Source: Williamsia maris (GTDB taxonomy: Bacteria; Actinomycetota; Actinomycetes; Mycobacteriales; Mycobacteriaceae). Taken from it: DNA of 64,000 nucleotides. The translations under genes were made by a program, and so were the position numbers. The notes below the pieces were generated by a model. That model did no database searches and had not been told where the DNA came from. It saw only the letters and a program-made list of their open reading frames with translations. Below, piece by piece: positions 8,373 to 19,717 of the stretch. Location of the stretch: contig NZ_JAMTCJ010000001.1 of assembly GCF_024171815.1 (NCBI RefSeq), positions 310,001-374,000 on the forward strand, given 5' to 3'. How positions within the stretch are numbered: position 1 is the stretch's first letter; every line of letters starts with the position of its first letter.

Positions 8373-8945
8373 TCACTTCTCCGCCGGGGTCGACACCGAC
8401 TCCAGCAGTTGCGAGTACCAGGGATCGCCCGCCCGACGCTCGGCGCGCTTCTGCTCGTCGCTCTTCTCCGGGGCGGTGGGGAACTGCATCACCAGCGCCT
8501 TGTCCCCGGGCATGACGAACTGCAGCCGGTCGCGGGCCAGTGCGGCGATGTTCGCCGGATCGCTCTGTTCGTCGACCTTGGCCTGGTAGTCCGAGACCTC
8601 CTGTCGCAGCGAGGAGTTGGTACTGCGCAGCTGGTCTGCCTCGGACCGCTGCGAGAAGTAGGTCCGCAGCGGGACCGCGAGCGTGAGCGCCACGACGCTC
8701 AGGACCAGCGCGAGGACGACCGCGCGCTTGGGACTCAGGCCGCGGACTCGTCCCGTCGCAGGAGCGCTGTCGACGACGCCGCTCCCGGACGCGACCTCCG
8801 CGCGATCGGCCGACGTCCGCGCGTCCCGACCGTTGTCGGTCCGGCGGAGGTCGCGTCGCTGTTCGCGCCTGCCCTCGACACGGCGACCCGAGGTCGGACG
8901 CGCAGTCCTACGCGTCCGACCGTCCGGCTTCTTCCGCTGTGCCAT
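8373..8945 (-). CDS. FtsB/DivIC-like septum formation initiator
   Basis: A 190-residue bitopic protein: a long basic amino end (about 1-75, rich in Arg), one transmembrane helix (about 80-100), a coiled coil (about 105-130) and the short FtsB/DivIC signature region (NIAALARDRLQFVMPGD, about 140-156). FtsB-type proteins join FtsL and FtsQ in the divisome and help activate septal peptidoglycan synthesis. The basic extension is usual for actinobacterial members, equivalent to Rv1024. It lies 13 bases downstream of eno and 10 bases upstream of the DUF501 gene, and so is probably part of one transcript. Confidence 0.88.
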   Translation of the reverse strand: MAQRKKPDGRTRRTARPTSGRRVEGRREQRRDLRRTDNGRDARTSADRAEVASGSGVVDSAPATGRVRGLSPKRAVVLALVLSVVALTLAVPLRTYFSQRSEADQLRSTNSSLRQEVSDYQAKVDEQSDPANIAALARDRLQFVMPGDKALVMQFPTAPEKSDEQKRAERRAGDPWYSQLLESVSTPAEK

Positions 8946-8958
8946 GGCAGTTCCCGGT

Positions 8959-10357
<1,399 letters not shown>

Positions 10358-10396
10358 CCGGCGCTGGCTCGCCGAGCGTCATCTCACCGACACCGC

Positions 10397-11146
10397 TCAG
10401 AACGCGACGTTCACCGAGTAGGCGTTGGCGTGGTCCCGGACGTCGAGCACGTATTGCATCGAGCGGTTGTAGACCATCACCGCCTTCTCCCAGCCCTCGG
10501 GCGTCGTGAGGTCCTTGCCCGACACACACAGATAACGCGCGGCTGACAGCGCAGCATCGTCGATGTTGTCCGGGTCGGCGACGCCGTCACCGTTGGCGTC
10601 GACGCCGTAGCGCTTCCACGTCTCCGGGATGAACTGGAACGGCCCCATCGCGCGGTCGAGTGTCGCGTCACCGTCGAGCTGACCACCGTCGGTGTCGGCG
10701 ATCCTGGCGTTGCCGCTGGTGCCGTCGAGGAGCACACCGCGGATGGGCGGGGCGACGTCACCGTTGGCCGCGATACGTGCTCCGCGGTACGTGCCGTGCT
10801 TGCTCTCCACCCCACCGATACCCGCCAGCGTGGTCCACGCGATGCCGCACTCGGGTCGCTGCTGGCGCTGGATCTCGGCGGCGTTTCCGTAGGCCTCCAG
10901 CGAGATGCGCGGGATACCGGTCGATTCGGCGAGCGGCGTGGCCCAGGTGGCCAACCGGTCGGCGGTGCGTCCGGGGGCGTTGATGTCGAGGAACGGGATC
11001 GGCGCACCCGCGCCCGGCGGGAGACCCTCGGGGATGTCGACCGAGTCGCGGCCGGGGAGGTCGACGCACGACGCCAGGGTCACCGCGGCCACGCAGGCGA
11101 TCGCCGCGGTGCCCACCGCGCGTCGGGCCCTGGTCAACGGATTCAC
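10397..11146 (-). CDS. lpqU: Lytic transglycosylase lipoprotein, LpqU-like
   Basis: A 249-residue exported lipoprotein. The amino end has basic residues, a hydrophobic core and the lipobox LASC at about residues 23-26. The mature part carries the soluble lytic transglycosylase fold: CGIAWTTLAGIGGVESKHG has the catalytic Glu, followed by AMGPFQFIPETWKRYG and the Asp/Asn-rich DANGDGVADPDN loop. Such enzymes cleave peptidoglycan glycan strands. The GTG at 11146 is preceded by GAGAGGGGAC. Equivalent of Rv1022. In M. tuberculosis mazG adjoins lpqU, but here the efe operon lies between them. Confidence 0.88.
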   Translation of the reverse strand: MNPLTRARRAVGTAAIACVAAVTLASCVDLPGRDSVDIPEGLPPGAGAPIPFLDINAPGRTADRLATWATPLAESTGIPRISLEAYGNAAEIQRQQRPECGIAWTTLAGIGGVESKHGTYRGARIAANGDVAPPIRGVLLDGTSGNARIADTDGGQLDGDATLDRAMGPFQFIPETWKRYGVDANGDGVADPDNIDDAALSAARYLCVSGKDLTTPEGWEKAVMVYNRSMQYVLDVRDHANAYSVNVAF

Positions 11147-11241
11147 GCCACGTCCCCTCTCCGAGATGTCGTGTGGTTTGTTCACAATGCCAACTGGTCG
11201 GGATTGGTTATGGTTCCCACGCCGCATCGGGGTACTCTCCC

Positions 11242-11260
11242 CAAGTTAGGCTTACCGAAC
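11242..11260. promoter_or_regulatory. DtxR/IdeR-type iron box upstream of efeU
   Basis: CCAAGTTAGGCTTACCGAA matches the 19-bp IdeR/DtxR consensus (TWAGGTWAGSCTWACCTWA) at 15 of 19 positions, 12 of 13 in the right-hand portion. It lies 73 bases before the efeU start, in the divergent lpqU-efeU region. Repression of efeUOB by iron-loaded IdeR is the expected consequence. Confidence 0.6.
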
Positions 11261-11332
11261 GATGCGTAGGCTTGGCTCCCCTCGGATCGCTGCAGCACTG
11301 CACGGTTCGCTGATCCTCGAAGGACACGCGAC

Positions 11333-12250
11333 ATGATCGATGCCTCCAGCGCCGTCCTCGCCGCAGCATCCTCGGGTCCGTCCGTTTTGTCGCAGTTGTT
11401 CGGCAGTGGGCTGATCGGGGTCCGTGAGGGCCTCGAGACCGGCATCGTCGTGATGATCCTGGTGGCGTTCCTCGTGAAGTCCGACCGCCGCGACTCGCTC
11501 AAGTGGGTGTGGACCGGTGTCGCGATCGCGGTCGTGATGGTCCTCGCGGTGTTCGCGGGCATCCACTACGGAACCTCTACGATCTCCGGGCTCGCCGCCG
11601 AGGCGGTGGCGGGCGTCGCGTCTCTCGTCGCGGTCGTCATCGTCACCCTGATGGTGCTGTGGATGCGCGGTGCCGCCGCGCACATCTCCGGCGACCTCAA
11701 GGCAGGGATGGGTCGCGCCCTGGAACTCGGGGCGCCTGCCGTTCTCGCCCTGTCGTTCCTGGCGGTCGGCCGCGAGGGACTCGAGACGGCGCTGCTGATG
11801 GTCGGGTACGCCGAGAACACATCCGGCAGCAGCTGGCCGCTCGTGGGACTGCTGATCGGCGTCGTGATCGCGGTCGCCATCACCATCGGCCTCTACTTCG
11901 GCACCGTGCGCATCAACCTGCAGAAGTTCTTCACCTACACCGGCGCGTTCCTCGTGGTGGTGGCCGCAGGCATCCTCGCCTACGGCATCCGCGCGATCCA
12001 GACCGTCGGCTGGCTGCCCGGACTGAACACCCGCGCGTTCGACTTCTCGTCGGTGTACGACCAGTCGTCCTGGTACGGAACGCTTCTCGGTGGGATCTTC
12101 AACTTCCGACCGGATCCGACCCTGCTCCAGGTGATCGGCTGGGTCATCTACCTCGCCGTCGTCATGACCCTGTTCTTCCGCCCTCGACGTCCGCAGAGCT
12201 CCAGCCCGAGCCCCGCCGAGACGTCGAAAGTAGAGACCCCGGCCGCATAG
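11333..12250 (+). CDS. efeU: EfeU ferrous iron permease (FTR1 family)
   Basis: A 305-residue membrane protein with about seven hydrophobic segments. The two REGLE motifs that bind and oxidise iron in the Ftr1/EfeU family are present, in GVREGLETG (about 29-37) and VGREGLETA (about 143-151). It transports iron across the cytoplasmic membrane. AAGGACAC precedes the ATG. efeO follows after 25 bases and efeB overlaps efeO, giving a complete EfeUOB system. An iron box 73 bases upstream suggests control by an IdeR/DtxR regulator. Confidence 0.95.
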   Translation: MIDASSAVLAAASSGPSVLSQLFGSGLIGVREGLETGIVVMILVAFLVKSDRRDSLKWVWTGVAIAVVMVLAVFAGIHYGTSTISGLAAEAVAGVASLVAVVIVTLMVLWMRGAAAHISGDLKAGMGRALELGAPAVLALSFLAVGREGLETALLMVGYAENTSGSSWPLVGLLIGVVIAVAITIGLYFGTVRINLQKFFTYTGAFLVVVAAGILAYGIRAIQTVGWLPGLNTRAFDFSSVYDQSSWYGTLLGGIFNFRPDPTLLQVIGWVIYLAVVMTLFFRPRRPQSSSPSPAETSKVETPAA

Positions 12251-12275
12251 GCGCCGGCACTGAAAGGGAACCGGT

Positions 12276-13490
12276 GTGAAATCACGGGTCATCACCACCG
12301 CCGTCGCGTGCGCGGCGCTGTCTGCACCACTGTTGCTCGCCGCCTGCACCGACAAGGCGTCGTCGGACTCCGAGGGAACGATCGCGGTCACCTCGACCGA
12401 CAACTCATGTGACCTCGCGACCTCGGAAGCACAGACCGGCAACGTCGACTTCACGGTCAACAACAACGGCAACAAGGTCACCGAGTTCTACGTCTACGGC
12501 AACAACAACCGTGTGCTGGGCGAGGTCGAGAACATCGGCCCCGGCCTCACCGGCAAGCTGACCGTCGAGATCGTCGACCCCGCCACCTACCAGGTCGCGT
12601 GCAAGCCGGGCATGGTCGGCGACGGCATCCGCAAGGACCTGACGGTCTCGGGTGAGAAAAAAGAGAAGTCGGAGGCTCCGGCGAGCGTCACCACCGCCAA
12701 GCAGACCTACCTCACCTACGTCCGTGGGCAGCTCAACGGCCTGCAGGCACAGACGAAGACGTTCACCGACGCCATCGTCGCCGGCAACCTCGACGCCGCC
12801 CGCGCCCAGTTCGGTCTGACGCGTACGTTCTACGAGCGCATCGAGCCCGTCGCCGAGTCGTTCCCCGATCTCGACCCCGCCATCGACATGCGGTGGGACG
12901 ACACCGCCGATGGCACCGAGCCGTTCACCGGATTCCACCGTCTCGAGCGGTTCCTGTGGCCGCCGAAGCAGTCCGACGTTGGTGAGCAGGGCAGCGATGT
13001 CGCGGCCGCCGACCTCGCCAACGCGCAGAAGACCGACACCAAGCCCGAGATCGACAAGATCGCGGCGCAGCTGAACACCGACGTGGGCCGGCTGGTCACC
13101 GAGGTCGCCAAGCCGGACTTCACCTTCGAGACGCAGTCGTTCGTCAAGGGCCCGCAGGCCCTCGTCGACGAGATCGCCGCGACCAAGGTCGGCGGCGAGG
13201 AGGATCGCTACTCGCACACCGACCTGTTCGACTTCGCGGCCAACATCGACGGCTCGGAGACGCTCATCGCTGATCTGCAGCCGATCATCTCGGCGAAGAA
13301 CCCGCAGCTGATGGACAAGATCACCGCGCAGTTCCAGACCATCCGCAACGACATCAACTCGTTCCGCTCGGGCGACGGATACGTCTCCTACGACACGGTG
13401 CCCGCGGACAAGCGCAAGTCGCTGTCCGACCAGATCGACGCACTCTCGCAGTCGTTGAGCCAGGTGCCGGGATTGGTTCTGCAGCAGTGA
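12276..13490 (+). CDS. efeO: EfeO iron-binding lipoprotein (cupredoxin plus M75)
   Basis: A 404-residue lipoprotein with a signal sequence ending in the lipobox LAAC (about residues 21-24). Residues about 35-125 form a cupredoxin-like domain; about 140-400 form the imelysin/M75 domain with its HxxE motif in GFHRLERF. EfeO binds iron outside the membrane and delivers it to EfeU. The GTG start has GAAAGGGAA upstream. The gene lies between efeU and efeB, and its stop codon overlaps the efeB start in GTGA. Full-length two-domain form. Confidence 0.94.
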   Translation: MKSRVITTAVACAALSAPLLLAACTDKASSDSEGTIAVTSTDNSCDLATSEAQTGNVDFTVNNNGNKVTEFYVYGNNNRVLGEVENIGPGLTGKLTVEIVDPATYQVACKPGMVGDGIRKDLTVSGEKKEKSEAPASVTTAKQTYLTYVRGQLNGLQAQTKTFTDAIVAGNLDAARAQFGLTRTFYERIEPVAESFPDLDPAIDMRWDDTADGTEPFTGFHRLERFLWPPKQSDVGEQGSDVAAADLANAQKTDTKPEIDKIAAQLNTDVGRLVTEVAKPDFTFETQSFVKGPQALVDEIAATKVGGEEDRYSHTDLFDFAANIDGSETLIADLQPIISAKNPQLMDKITAQFQTIRNDINSFRSGDGYVSYDTVPADKRKSLSDQIDALSQSLSQVPGLVLQQ

Positions 13491-14791
13491 CCGAACCCAC
13501 CCCCGCTCCCGACGAACCGACGAACAAACGGCGGTTCTCCCGTCGCGCGCTCTTCGGGGCGACGGGCGCGGGGGTGGTGGTCGCGGCCGCGGGCGGGGTC
13601 ACCGCCGCACGACTGGCCGACGACGACTCATCGACGTCGAACGTGGTGGCGTTCCGGGGAACCCGGCAGGCCGGCATCGTCACCGAGGCGCAGGACCGTC
13701 TGCACTTCGCGTCGTTCGACGTCATCACCGATTCGCGTGACGACCTGATCGACATGCTCCAGCGGTGGACCGCTGCCGCCGAGCGGATGACCAGGGGCGA
13801 CGAGACGGTCGACGGCGGTGCGGTGGACCACGGTGAGTACAACCCGCCCGCCGACACCGGCGAGGCGCTGGGACTCGACGCGTCGTCGCTCACCCTGACC
13901 GTCGGGTTCGGGCCGGGCCTGTTCGGTCCGAGCGCGTCGGACCCCGACCGTCCCGACCGCTTCGGCCTCGCAAGCCGCAAACCCGATGCGCTGAAGGATC
14001 TCCCGGCGTTCGCCAAGGACGCCATCGAACCGTCGCGCAGCTACGGCGACATCTGCGTGCAGGCCTGCGCGAACGACCCCCAGGTCGCGGTCCACGCGAT
14101 CCGCAACCTCGCCCGGATGGGTTTCGGCGTGGTCAGCGTGCGGTGGTCGCAACTCGGTTTCGGCCGCACCTCGACCACCACCGTGAGCCAGCAGACCCCG
14201 CGGAACATGTTCGGGTTCAAGGACGGGACGGCCAACATCCGCGCGGAGCAGACCGATGTGGTCAACCGTTGGGTGTGGGTCGATCCCGCCGACAACGCCG
14301 CCCCGGCGCAGTGGATGACCGGCGGCAGTTATCTCGTCGCACGCCGCATCCGCATGGACATCGAGCCGTGGGACCGCGCCAACCTCAGCGAGCAGGAGGC
14401 CATCGTCGGCCGCACCAAGGGTGCAGGCGCTCCCCTGGGCATGACGCGCGAGGACGACACCCCGGACTTCGCGGTGGCCACCGCCGACGGCCCGATGATC
14501 GCCCGCGACGCGCACGTCCGACTCGCCCACCCGGACAACCTGAACGGCATCCAGATCCTGCGCCGCGGCTACAACTTCACCGACGGGTCCGACGGGTTCG
14601 GGCACCTCGACGCCGGACTGTTCTTCATCGCCTACTGCCGCGATCCGGACAGCCAGTTCGTCCCGATGCAGAAGCAGCTGGCCTCCAAGGACGCGATGAT
14701 GGAGTACCTCACCCACAACGGCAGCGCGCTGTTCGCCTGTCCGCCCGGACTACAGCCCGGCGAGTGGTGGGGCCAGCACCTGTTCACGTGA
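13487..14791 (+). CDS. efeB: EfeB Dyp-type heme peroxidase, Tat-exported
   Basis: A 434-residue Dyp-type peroxidase. The amino end has a twin-arginine signal (SRRALFG at about residues 18-24, then a hydrophobic stretch), which fits export of a folded heme protein. The Dyp signature Asp is in GFKDGTANI at about 244-252. Within EfeUOB, EfeB is thought to oxidise ferrous iron, or to release iron from heme, for EfeO and EfeU. The GTG start overlaps the efeO stop by 4 bases. The gene ends inside a repeated hairpin element whose first base is the A of its stop codon. Confidence 0.94.
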   Translation: MTEPTPAPDEPTNKRRFSRRALFGATGAGVVVAAAGGVTAARLADDDSSTSNVVAFRGTRQAGIVTEAQDRLHFASFDVITDSRDDLIDMLQRWTAAAERMTRGDETVDGGAVDHGEYNPPADTGEALGLDASSLTLTVGFGPGLFGPSASDPDRPDRFGLASRKPDALKDLPAFAKDAIEPSRSYGDICVQACANDPQVAVHAIRNLARMGFGVVSVRWSQLGFGRTSTTTVSQQTPRNMFGFKDGTANIRAEQTDVVNRWVWVDPADNAAPAQWMTGGSYLVARRIRMDIEPWDRANLSEQEAIVGRTKGAGAPLGMTREDDTPDFAVATADGPMIARDAHVRLAHPDNLNGIQILRRGYNFTDGSDGFGHLDAGLFFIAYCRDPDSQFVPMQKQLASKDAMMEYLTHNGSALFACPPGLQPGEWWGQHLFT

Positions 14792-14828
14792 TCGGTGGCA
14801 GTTCTTCCCGCTCAGCGGGAAAGACTGC
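14791..14828 (+). terminator. Repeated hairpin element, copy 1 (efe terminator)
   Basis: The arms 14798-14812 and 14814-14828 pair over 15 positions with one mismatch and one G-T wobble, around the core TTCCCGCT/AGCGGGAA. The first 30 bases (14791-14820) match 55951-55980 at 28 positions. At the third base pair of the stem this copy has A-T where the other has C-G, so pairing is kept. It overlaps the efeB stop codon and probably ends efeUOB. Confidence 0.65.
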
Positions 14829-14843
14829 TGACTCGTCCGTCGG

Positions 14844-14849
14844 TACGGT
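14844..14849 (+). promoter_or_regulatory. -10 element of the 14856 gene
   Basis: TACGGT lies 6 bases before the GTG at 14856, and no Shine-Dalgarno sequence precedes that GTG, so a leaderless mRNA is likely. No convincing -35 is visible. Confidence 0.4.
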
Positions 14850-14855
14850 GGATCT

Positions 14856-15278
14856 GTGGACATCGATCGCTGGCGTGGCCGCCTCCCGGTACGCCGACCG
14901 TCCGACCGCGAGATCGTCGGCTGGACGGTTTCTGATCAGCCGGACGACGAGACCGTCGACGCGGTGAACCCCGTCGGTCAGGTCGTCGCCGCGGGTATCG
15001 ACATCGCCGACGCCTACGACGTCCTGCTGGAGCGTGGACTCGCATCGCTGACGGCACCCTGCTGGGCGCGGGCGCCGATACCGATCACCCGCGACACCGA
15101 TTTCACCCGCCCGCAGGATGATTGGTTGTGGCGGCGGATCGCGATGACCCAGCTCGACGACACGCAGGTCTGGGTGCGCGCCGCCTATCCGCACTACTTC
15201 GAGCGGTTCACCGAGGTCCCGTTGCGGCTGCCTGCCGACGACATCCTGCTGTTCGATCCGCCGGCCACCGACGAGTGA
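14856..15278 (+). CDS. Unknown protein of 140 residues
   Basis: Not recognised. The protein is soluble, without signal peptide or membrane segment, and rich in Trp, Asp and Pro (GWTVSDQPDDETVDAVNPVG, then DDWLWRRIAMTQLDD, then AYPHYFERF). It starts with GTG 6 bases after a TACGGT -10. Its TGA at 15276-15278 abuts the mazG stop on the other strand with no base between them. Codon use matches the neighbours, and the third codon position is GC-rich in this frame, supporting a real gene. No function is proposed. Confidence 0.65.
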   Translation: MDIDRWRGRLPVRRPSDREIVGWTVSDQPDDETVDAVNPVGQVVAAGIDIADAYDVLLERGLASLTAPCWARAPIPITRDTDFTRPQDDWLWRRIAMTQLDDTQVWVRAAYPHYFERFTEVPLRLPADDILLFDPPATDE

Positions 15279-15962
15279 TCAGTCGCGCGGGAAGTGATCG
15301 CGCCAGACCTGCGCGGATCGCGTCGACTCCCCCGCCGCGCGCATGGCGGCCTCGGCCCGCCGGACACCGACCATGAACTCGCCCAGGCGATTGCGCTGAC
15401 GGTCCTCGATGCTGACCTCGGCGTCGACGGACAGATCGGCGGCCAGGTGGATGGTCAACAACGATTCCGGGATCAGGTCGCGCGGGAACGACGCCGCGTC
15501 GAGCCGCTCGATCACCTTCTGGGTCAGCGCGAGCGCCGGCTGCGACACCGCGACACCGTCGAGCACGGACTCCCGCGCCTTCTCGGCGGCCTTGCTCTCC
15601 TCCCACTGCCGCAGCTGGGTCTCCAGATCGGTCTCGCCCGCCAGCACCCCCGCGGTGCGTGACGAGATCTTCGCGGTGAACGCCCGTGCGACGTCGTCGA
15701 TGTCGAAGGGGTGCTCCGGGTGATCGGCGGCGATACGCGCGTGGAAGAGCACCTGCAGCAGTATGTCGGCGAGCTCCTCGATCAGATCGTCCCGGTCACC
15801 GCCGGTGATCGCGTCGAGCAGCTCGTAGGTCTCCTCGAGCAGATAACGCCGTAACGAGTCGTGCGTCTGCGCGGCCTCCCATGGCCCGTCGCGGCGCAGA
15901 CGGTCCATCAACGCGACCGCGTCGAGCAGCGCCGCCCCCGGGCGCGGCGAGGGCTCGGTCAC
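15279..15962 (-). CDS. mazG: MazG nucleoside triphosphate pyrophosphohydrolase
   Basis: A 227-residue protein with one canonical MazG helical domain. The magnesium-binding pattern is [12 protein letters not shown] followed about 15 residues later by [13 protein letters not shown] (about residues 40-75). MazG hydrolyses NTPs and dNTPs, including oxidised ones, to the monophosphate and pyrophosphate. Relatives are equivalent to Rv1021. The GTG start overlaps the TGA of mfd by 4 bases, so the two are co-translated, linking nucleotide-pool cleaning with transcription-coupled repair. It converges with the 14856 gene at its stop. Confidence 0.92.
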   Translation of the reverse strand: MTEPSPRPGAALLDAVALMDRLRRDGPWEAAQTHDSLRRYLLEETYELLDAITGGDRDDLIEELADILLQVLFHARIAADHPEHPFDIDDVARAFTAKISSRTAGVLAGETDLETQLRQWEESKAAEKARESVLDGVAVSQPALALTQKVIERLDAASFPRDLIPESLLTIHLAADLSVDAEVSIEDRQRNRLGEFMVGVRRAEAAMRAAGESTRSAQVWRDHFPRD

Positions 15963-18900
15963 GACGCCGGACGATCGTCGACCGTCGGTCCGCGCATGTC
16001 GCGCGATCCGGGGTCGGAACCGTTGATCACGAGCAGCAGATCGGCGACCACCTGGATGAGGTCGACGTCGCGCACCCGGGTGCTGCCGACACCCGCGGTG
16101 CGCGGGATCGGCATCGTGAGCACCGACGTCGTCTCGCGGTAGTTCGACCCGGGGAACAGTCGCCGCACCCGGATCTGCTGGCTGTCGAGGAGGGTGACCG
16201 GCGCGATCTTCAGCTGCGTTCCGGCGACACCGACCTCGGTGACCCCGAGCTCGCGTGCCAGCAGTCGTAGCTTCGCCACCGACACCAACCGCGACACCTC
16301 CTCGGGCAGCGGTCCGTAGCGGTCGAGCAACTCGTCGACGATCCCGTTGATGTCACCGTCGTCGAGCGCGGCGGCGAGCTTGCGGTAGGCCTCGAGCCGG
16401 AGCCGATCGGAATCGACGTAGTCGGCCGGGATGTGCGCGTCGACCGGGAGGTCGATCCGCACCTCGCGGGTCTCCTCCGACACGATCGTCTTGCCGTCGG
16501 CGGCGGCCCGGTAGGCCTCCACCGCCTCACCGACCAACCGCACGTAGAGATCGAAACCGACCCCGGCGACGTGCCCGGACTGCTCGGCGCCCAACACGTT
16601 TCCCGCGCCGCGCAGTTCGAGGTCCTTGAGCGCCACAGCCATTCCCGCGCCGAGTTCATTGTTCTGCGCGATCGTCGAGAGCCGGTCGTAGGCGGTCTCG
16701 GTGAGTGGCTTCTCCGGGCTGTAGAGCAGGTAGGCGTAGCCGCGCTCGCGGCTGCGGCCGACACGGCCACGCAACTGGTGCAGCTGCGACAGACCCAGCG
16801 CCTCGGCCCGGTCGACGATCAGGGTGTTGGCGTTCGAGATATCCAGGCCGGTCTCGATGATGGTGGTGCACACCAGCACGTCGAACTCGCGGTTCCAGAA
16901 CCCGGCGACGGTCCGCTCGAGCTGGTCCTCGCCCATCTGCCCGTGTGCGACGACCACGCGTGCCTCGGGCACCATGTCCTGGATCTGCTTGGCGGCCTTG
17001 TCGATCGAGCTGACGCGGTTGTGCACGAAGAACACCTGGCCGTCGCGCAGAATCTCGCGACGGATCGCCGCGGCGACCTGTTTCGACTGGTACGCACCGA
17101 CGTAGGTGAGCACCGGGTGGCGTTCCTCCGGCGGGGTGAGGATGGTCGACATCTCCCGGATGCCCGCCATCGACATCTCCAGGGTGCGTGGGATCGGCGT
17201 CGCCGACATCGTCAGGACGTCGACGTGCGTGCGGAGCGACTTGATGTGTTCCTTGTGCTCGACACCGAAGCGCTGCTCCTCGTCGACCACGACGAGTCCG
17301 AGGTCCTTCCAGCGCACCGCGGTCTGCAACAGCCGGTGGGTGCCCACCACGATGTCGACCTCGCCCTGGGCCATCTTGTCGATGACCTCGCGGGATTCCT
17401 TGGCGTCGGTGAACCGCGAGAGCCCGGCGATGGTCACCGGGAAACCGGCCATGCGCTCGGTGAAGGTCTGCAGATGTTGTTGCGCCAGAATGGTCGTCGG
17501 CACCAGCACGGCGACCTGCTTGCCGTCCTGGACGGCCTTGAAGGCAGCGCGGACCGCGATCTCGGTCTTGCCGTACCCGACGTCGCCGACGATCACGCGG
17601 TCCATCGGGACCGCCTTCTCCATGTCCTCTTTCACCTCGGCGATGACCGTCATCTGGTCGACGGTCTCGGTGAAACCGAACGCGTCCTCCATCTCGGTCT
17701 GCCACGGGGTGTCGGGGGCGAAAGCGTGTCCCGGAGCGGCATGCCGGGCCGCGTAGAGCGCCACCAGCTCACCGGCGATCTCGCGAACCGCCTTGCGCGC
17801 CTTGCGTTTGGTGTTCTGCCAGTCCGACCCACCCAGCTTCGACAGCGACGGCGCCTCGCCACCGACGTAGCGCGACAGCTGATCCAACGAGTCCATCGGC
17901 ACGAAGAGTCGGTCACCCGGTTGCCCGCGTTTGCCCGGGGCGTACTCGATCACCAGGTATTCGCGACGCGCGCCGCCGATCGTGCGCTCGATCATCTCGA
18001 CGAACTTGCCGATGCCGTGCTGATCGTGGACCACGAGGTCGCCGGCGGTCAGGGCCAGCGGGTCGACCTGGTTGCGGCGCTTGGCCGGCATCCGCTTGCC
18101 GTCGCGGACGTTCGCCACCCGCGTACCGGTCAGGTCGGCCTCGGAGACGACGACCAGACGGGCGTCGGGGCACACCAGACCGCGGCGCAACGACCCGCAG
18201 ATCACCGACACGATCCCGACGGCCGGCGTCGAACCGGGGTCGACCATCTCGGCGGGGACCTCCGCCTCACCGAGTCGTTCGAGGTAGCGCTGCGCGGTTC
18301 CCTTGCCCTGCACCACGATGGCCGCGCGTCCACCGGTCGTGACGTGCGCGCGCAGCGAGGCGAAGGTCGTCGCGACCTCGTCCTCGGAACCGCGCGGCGC
18401 CGGTCCGGCGGTCAGGTCGAGACGTACCGCGGTCTCGTCGTCGAGGTCGGGCGCGGACTCCAGTGGCGACATGGTCCACCACGGCCGACCCGCGGCCATG
18501 GTGGTGTCCTGCACCTCGGCGAGTGGTCGGTAGCTGCTGGCCTGCAGGTCCACCCCGCCCAGCGGCGTACCCGGCGCGGTGCCGTCGAGGGGAGCATCGC
18601 CACCGACCGACGCCGCCGTCCAGGACGCCTCGAGGAACTCCGCACCGGTCTTGGCGAGATCGGCTGCGCGAGTGCGCACCTTCTCCGGGTCCAGGACCAG
18701 GACGTGGGTGCCTGACGGCATGACCTCGGTGAGCAGTTGCATCTGCCCCGGCACCAGTACCGGGATGAGTGCCTCCATGCCCTCCACCGGGATGCCCTCG
18801 GAGAGTTTGGTCAGCATCTCGGTGAGTGATCGGTCGGAGTCCGGTCCGCCGGGGTCGATCAGGTCGTTCGCCCGGGCGCGGACCTCGTCGGTGAGGATGA

Positions 18901-19657
18901 GTTCGCGGCAGGGGTGGATGTGGACCACCGTGGCGTCGACCTCGGGCTGGCTGCGCTGATCAGCCACCGAGAACGCCCGTTGCTCGGTGATCTCGTCGCC
19001 CCAGAACTCCACGCGCACCGGATGATCGGCGGTGGTGGGGAAGACGTCGAGGATGCCGCCGCGCACGGCGAACTCGCCGCGCTTGCCCACCATGTCGACC
19101 CGGACGTAGGCCAGTTCGACCAATCGGGCCAACAGGTGGTCGAAGTCGATCTCCGCGCCCTCGCGCAGGGTGATCGGTTCGGTGGACCCCAGCCCGGGCG
19201 CCATCGGCTGTACGAGCGAGCGGACCGTGGTGACCACCACGCGCAACGGCGGGCCGTAGTCGGCGTCGGTGGGATGGCCGAGGCGGTAGAGGACCTGCAG
19301 TCGCGAGCCGACGGTGTCGGCACTGGGCGAGAGCCGCTCGTGCGGCAGCGTCTCCCACGACGGGAACTGGGCGACGGCGTCGCCGATCATCTCGCGGAGT
19401 TCGGCGGTCAGATCGTCGGCCTCGCGTCCGTTGGCCGACACCACGAGCAGCGGCGCATCGGCGCTCTCGTCCTCGGCCGAACCCGTGGCGGCGACGATGA
19501 CGAACGGACGCGCGGCGTCCGGGGCGGTGATCTCCAGCAGATCCCGGCCGCGGAGTCGGCGGATCTGTTCGATCGCCGTGTCCGAACAGGCGACCTCGGC
19601 GAGGCCGGCCAATCCGGGCACGGTCGTACCGGGACTCGTTACCGGAGGTGATGCCAC
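15959..19657 (-). CDS. mfd: Mfd transcription-repair coupling factor
   Basis: A 1,232-residue SF2 translocase, close to the roughly 1,230 residues of the mycobacterial protein. UvrB-like amino domains come first, then a CarD-like RNA-polymerase-interaction domain ([14 protein letters not shown]), the helicase core ([11 protein letters not shown] Walker [10 protein letters not shown] Walker [13 protein letters not shown]) and a C-terminal TRCF domain. Mfd removes RNA polymerase stalled at lesions and recruits UvrA. GTG at 19657 is chosen because the conserved part begins soon after; ATGs at 19711/19708 are possible. It overlaps mazG by 4 bases. Confidence 0.96.
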   Translation of the reverse strand: MASPPVTSPGTTVPGLAGLAEVACSDTAIEQIRRLRGRDLLEITAPDAARPFVIVAATGSAEDESADAPLLVVSANGREADDLTAELREMIGDAVAQFPSWETLPHERLSPSADTVGSRLQVLYRLGHPTDADYGPPLRVVVTTVRSLVQPMAPGLGSTEPITLREGAEIDFDHLLARLVELAYVRVDMVGKRGEFAVRGGILDVFPTTADHPVRVEFWGDEITEQRAFSVADQRSQPEVDATVVHIHPCRELILTDEVRARANDLIDPGGPDSDRSLTEMLTKLSEGIPVEGMEALIPVLVPGQMQLLTEVMPSGTHVLVLDPEKVRTRAADLAKTGAEFLEASWTAASVGGDAPLDGTAPGTPLGGVDLQASSYRPLAEVQDTTMAAGRPWWTMSPLESAPDLDDETAVRLDLTAGPAPRGSEDEVATTFASLRAHVTTGGRAAIVVQGKGTAQRYLERLGEAEVPAEMVDPGSTPAVGIVSVICGSLRRGLVCPDARLVVVSEADLTGTRVANVRDGKRMPAKRRNQVDPLALTAGDLVVHDQHGIGKFVEMIERTIGGARREYLVIEYAPGKRGQPGDRLFVPMDSLDQLSRYVGGEAPSLSKLGGSDWQNTKRKARKAVREIAGELVALYAARHAAPGHAFAPDTPWQTEMEDAFGFTETVDQMTVIAEVKEDMEKAVPMDRVIVGDVGYGKTEIAVRAAFKAVQDGKQVAVLVPTTILAQQHLQTFTERMAGFPVTIAGLSRFTDAKESREVIDKMAQGEVDIVVGTHRLLQTAVRWKDLGLVVVDEEQRFGVEHKEHIKSLRTHVDVLTMSATPIPRTLEMSMAGIREMSTILTPPEERHPVLTYVGAYQSKQVAAAIRREILRDGQVFFVHNRVSSIDKAAKQIQDMVPEARVVVAHGQMGEDQLERTVAGFWNREFDVLVCTTIIETGLDISNANTLIVDRAEALGLSQLHQLRGRVGRSRERGYAYLLYSPEKPLTETAYDRLSTIAQNNELGAGMAVALKDLELRGAGNVLGAEQSGHVAGVGFDLYVRLVGEAVEAYRAAADGKTIVSEETREVRIDLPVDAHIPADYVDSDRLRLEAYRKLAAALDDGDINGIVDELLDRYGPLPEEVSRLVSVAKLRLLARELGVTEVGVAGTQLKIAPVTLLDSQQIRVRRLFPGSNYRETTSVLTMPIPRTAGVGSTRVRDVDLIQVVADLLLVINGSDPGSRDMRGPTVDDRPAS

Positions 19658-19717
19658 AGGTGTGACTCTATTCGGCGGGTCTATCCCCGGACACCGTGCA
19701 GGGGTCATCATCGAGGC

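Noticed and set aside
16433-18715. A 760-residue open frame on the plus strand, antisense to mfd
   Set aside because: High-GC DNA produces long shadow frames opposite real genes. It has no ribosome site or recognisable domain, and the minus-strand Mfd motifs are unmistakable.
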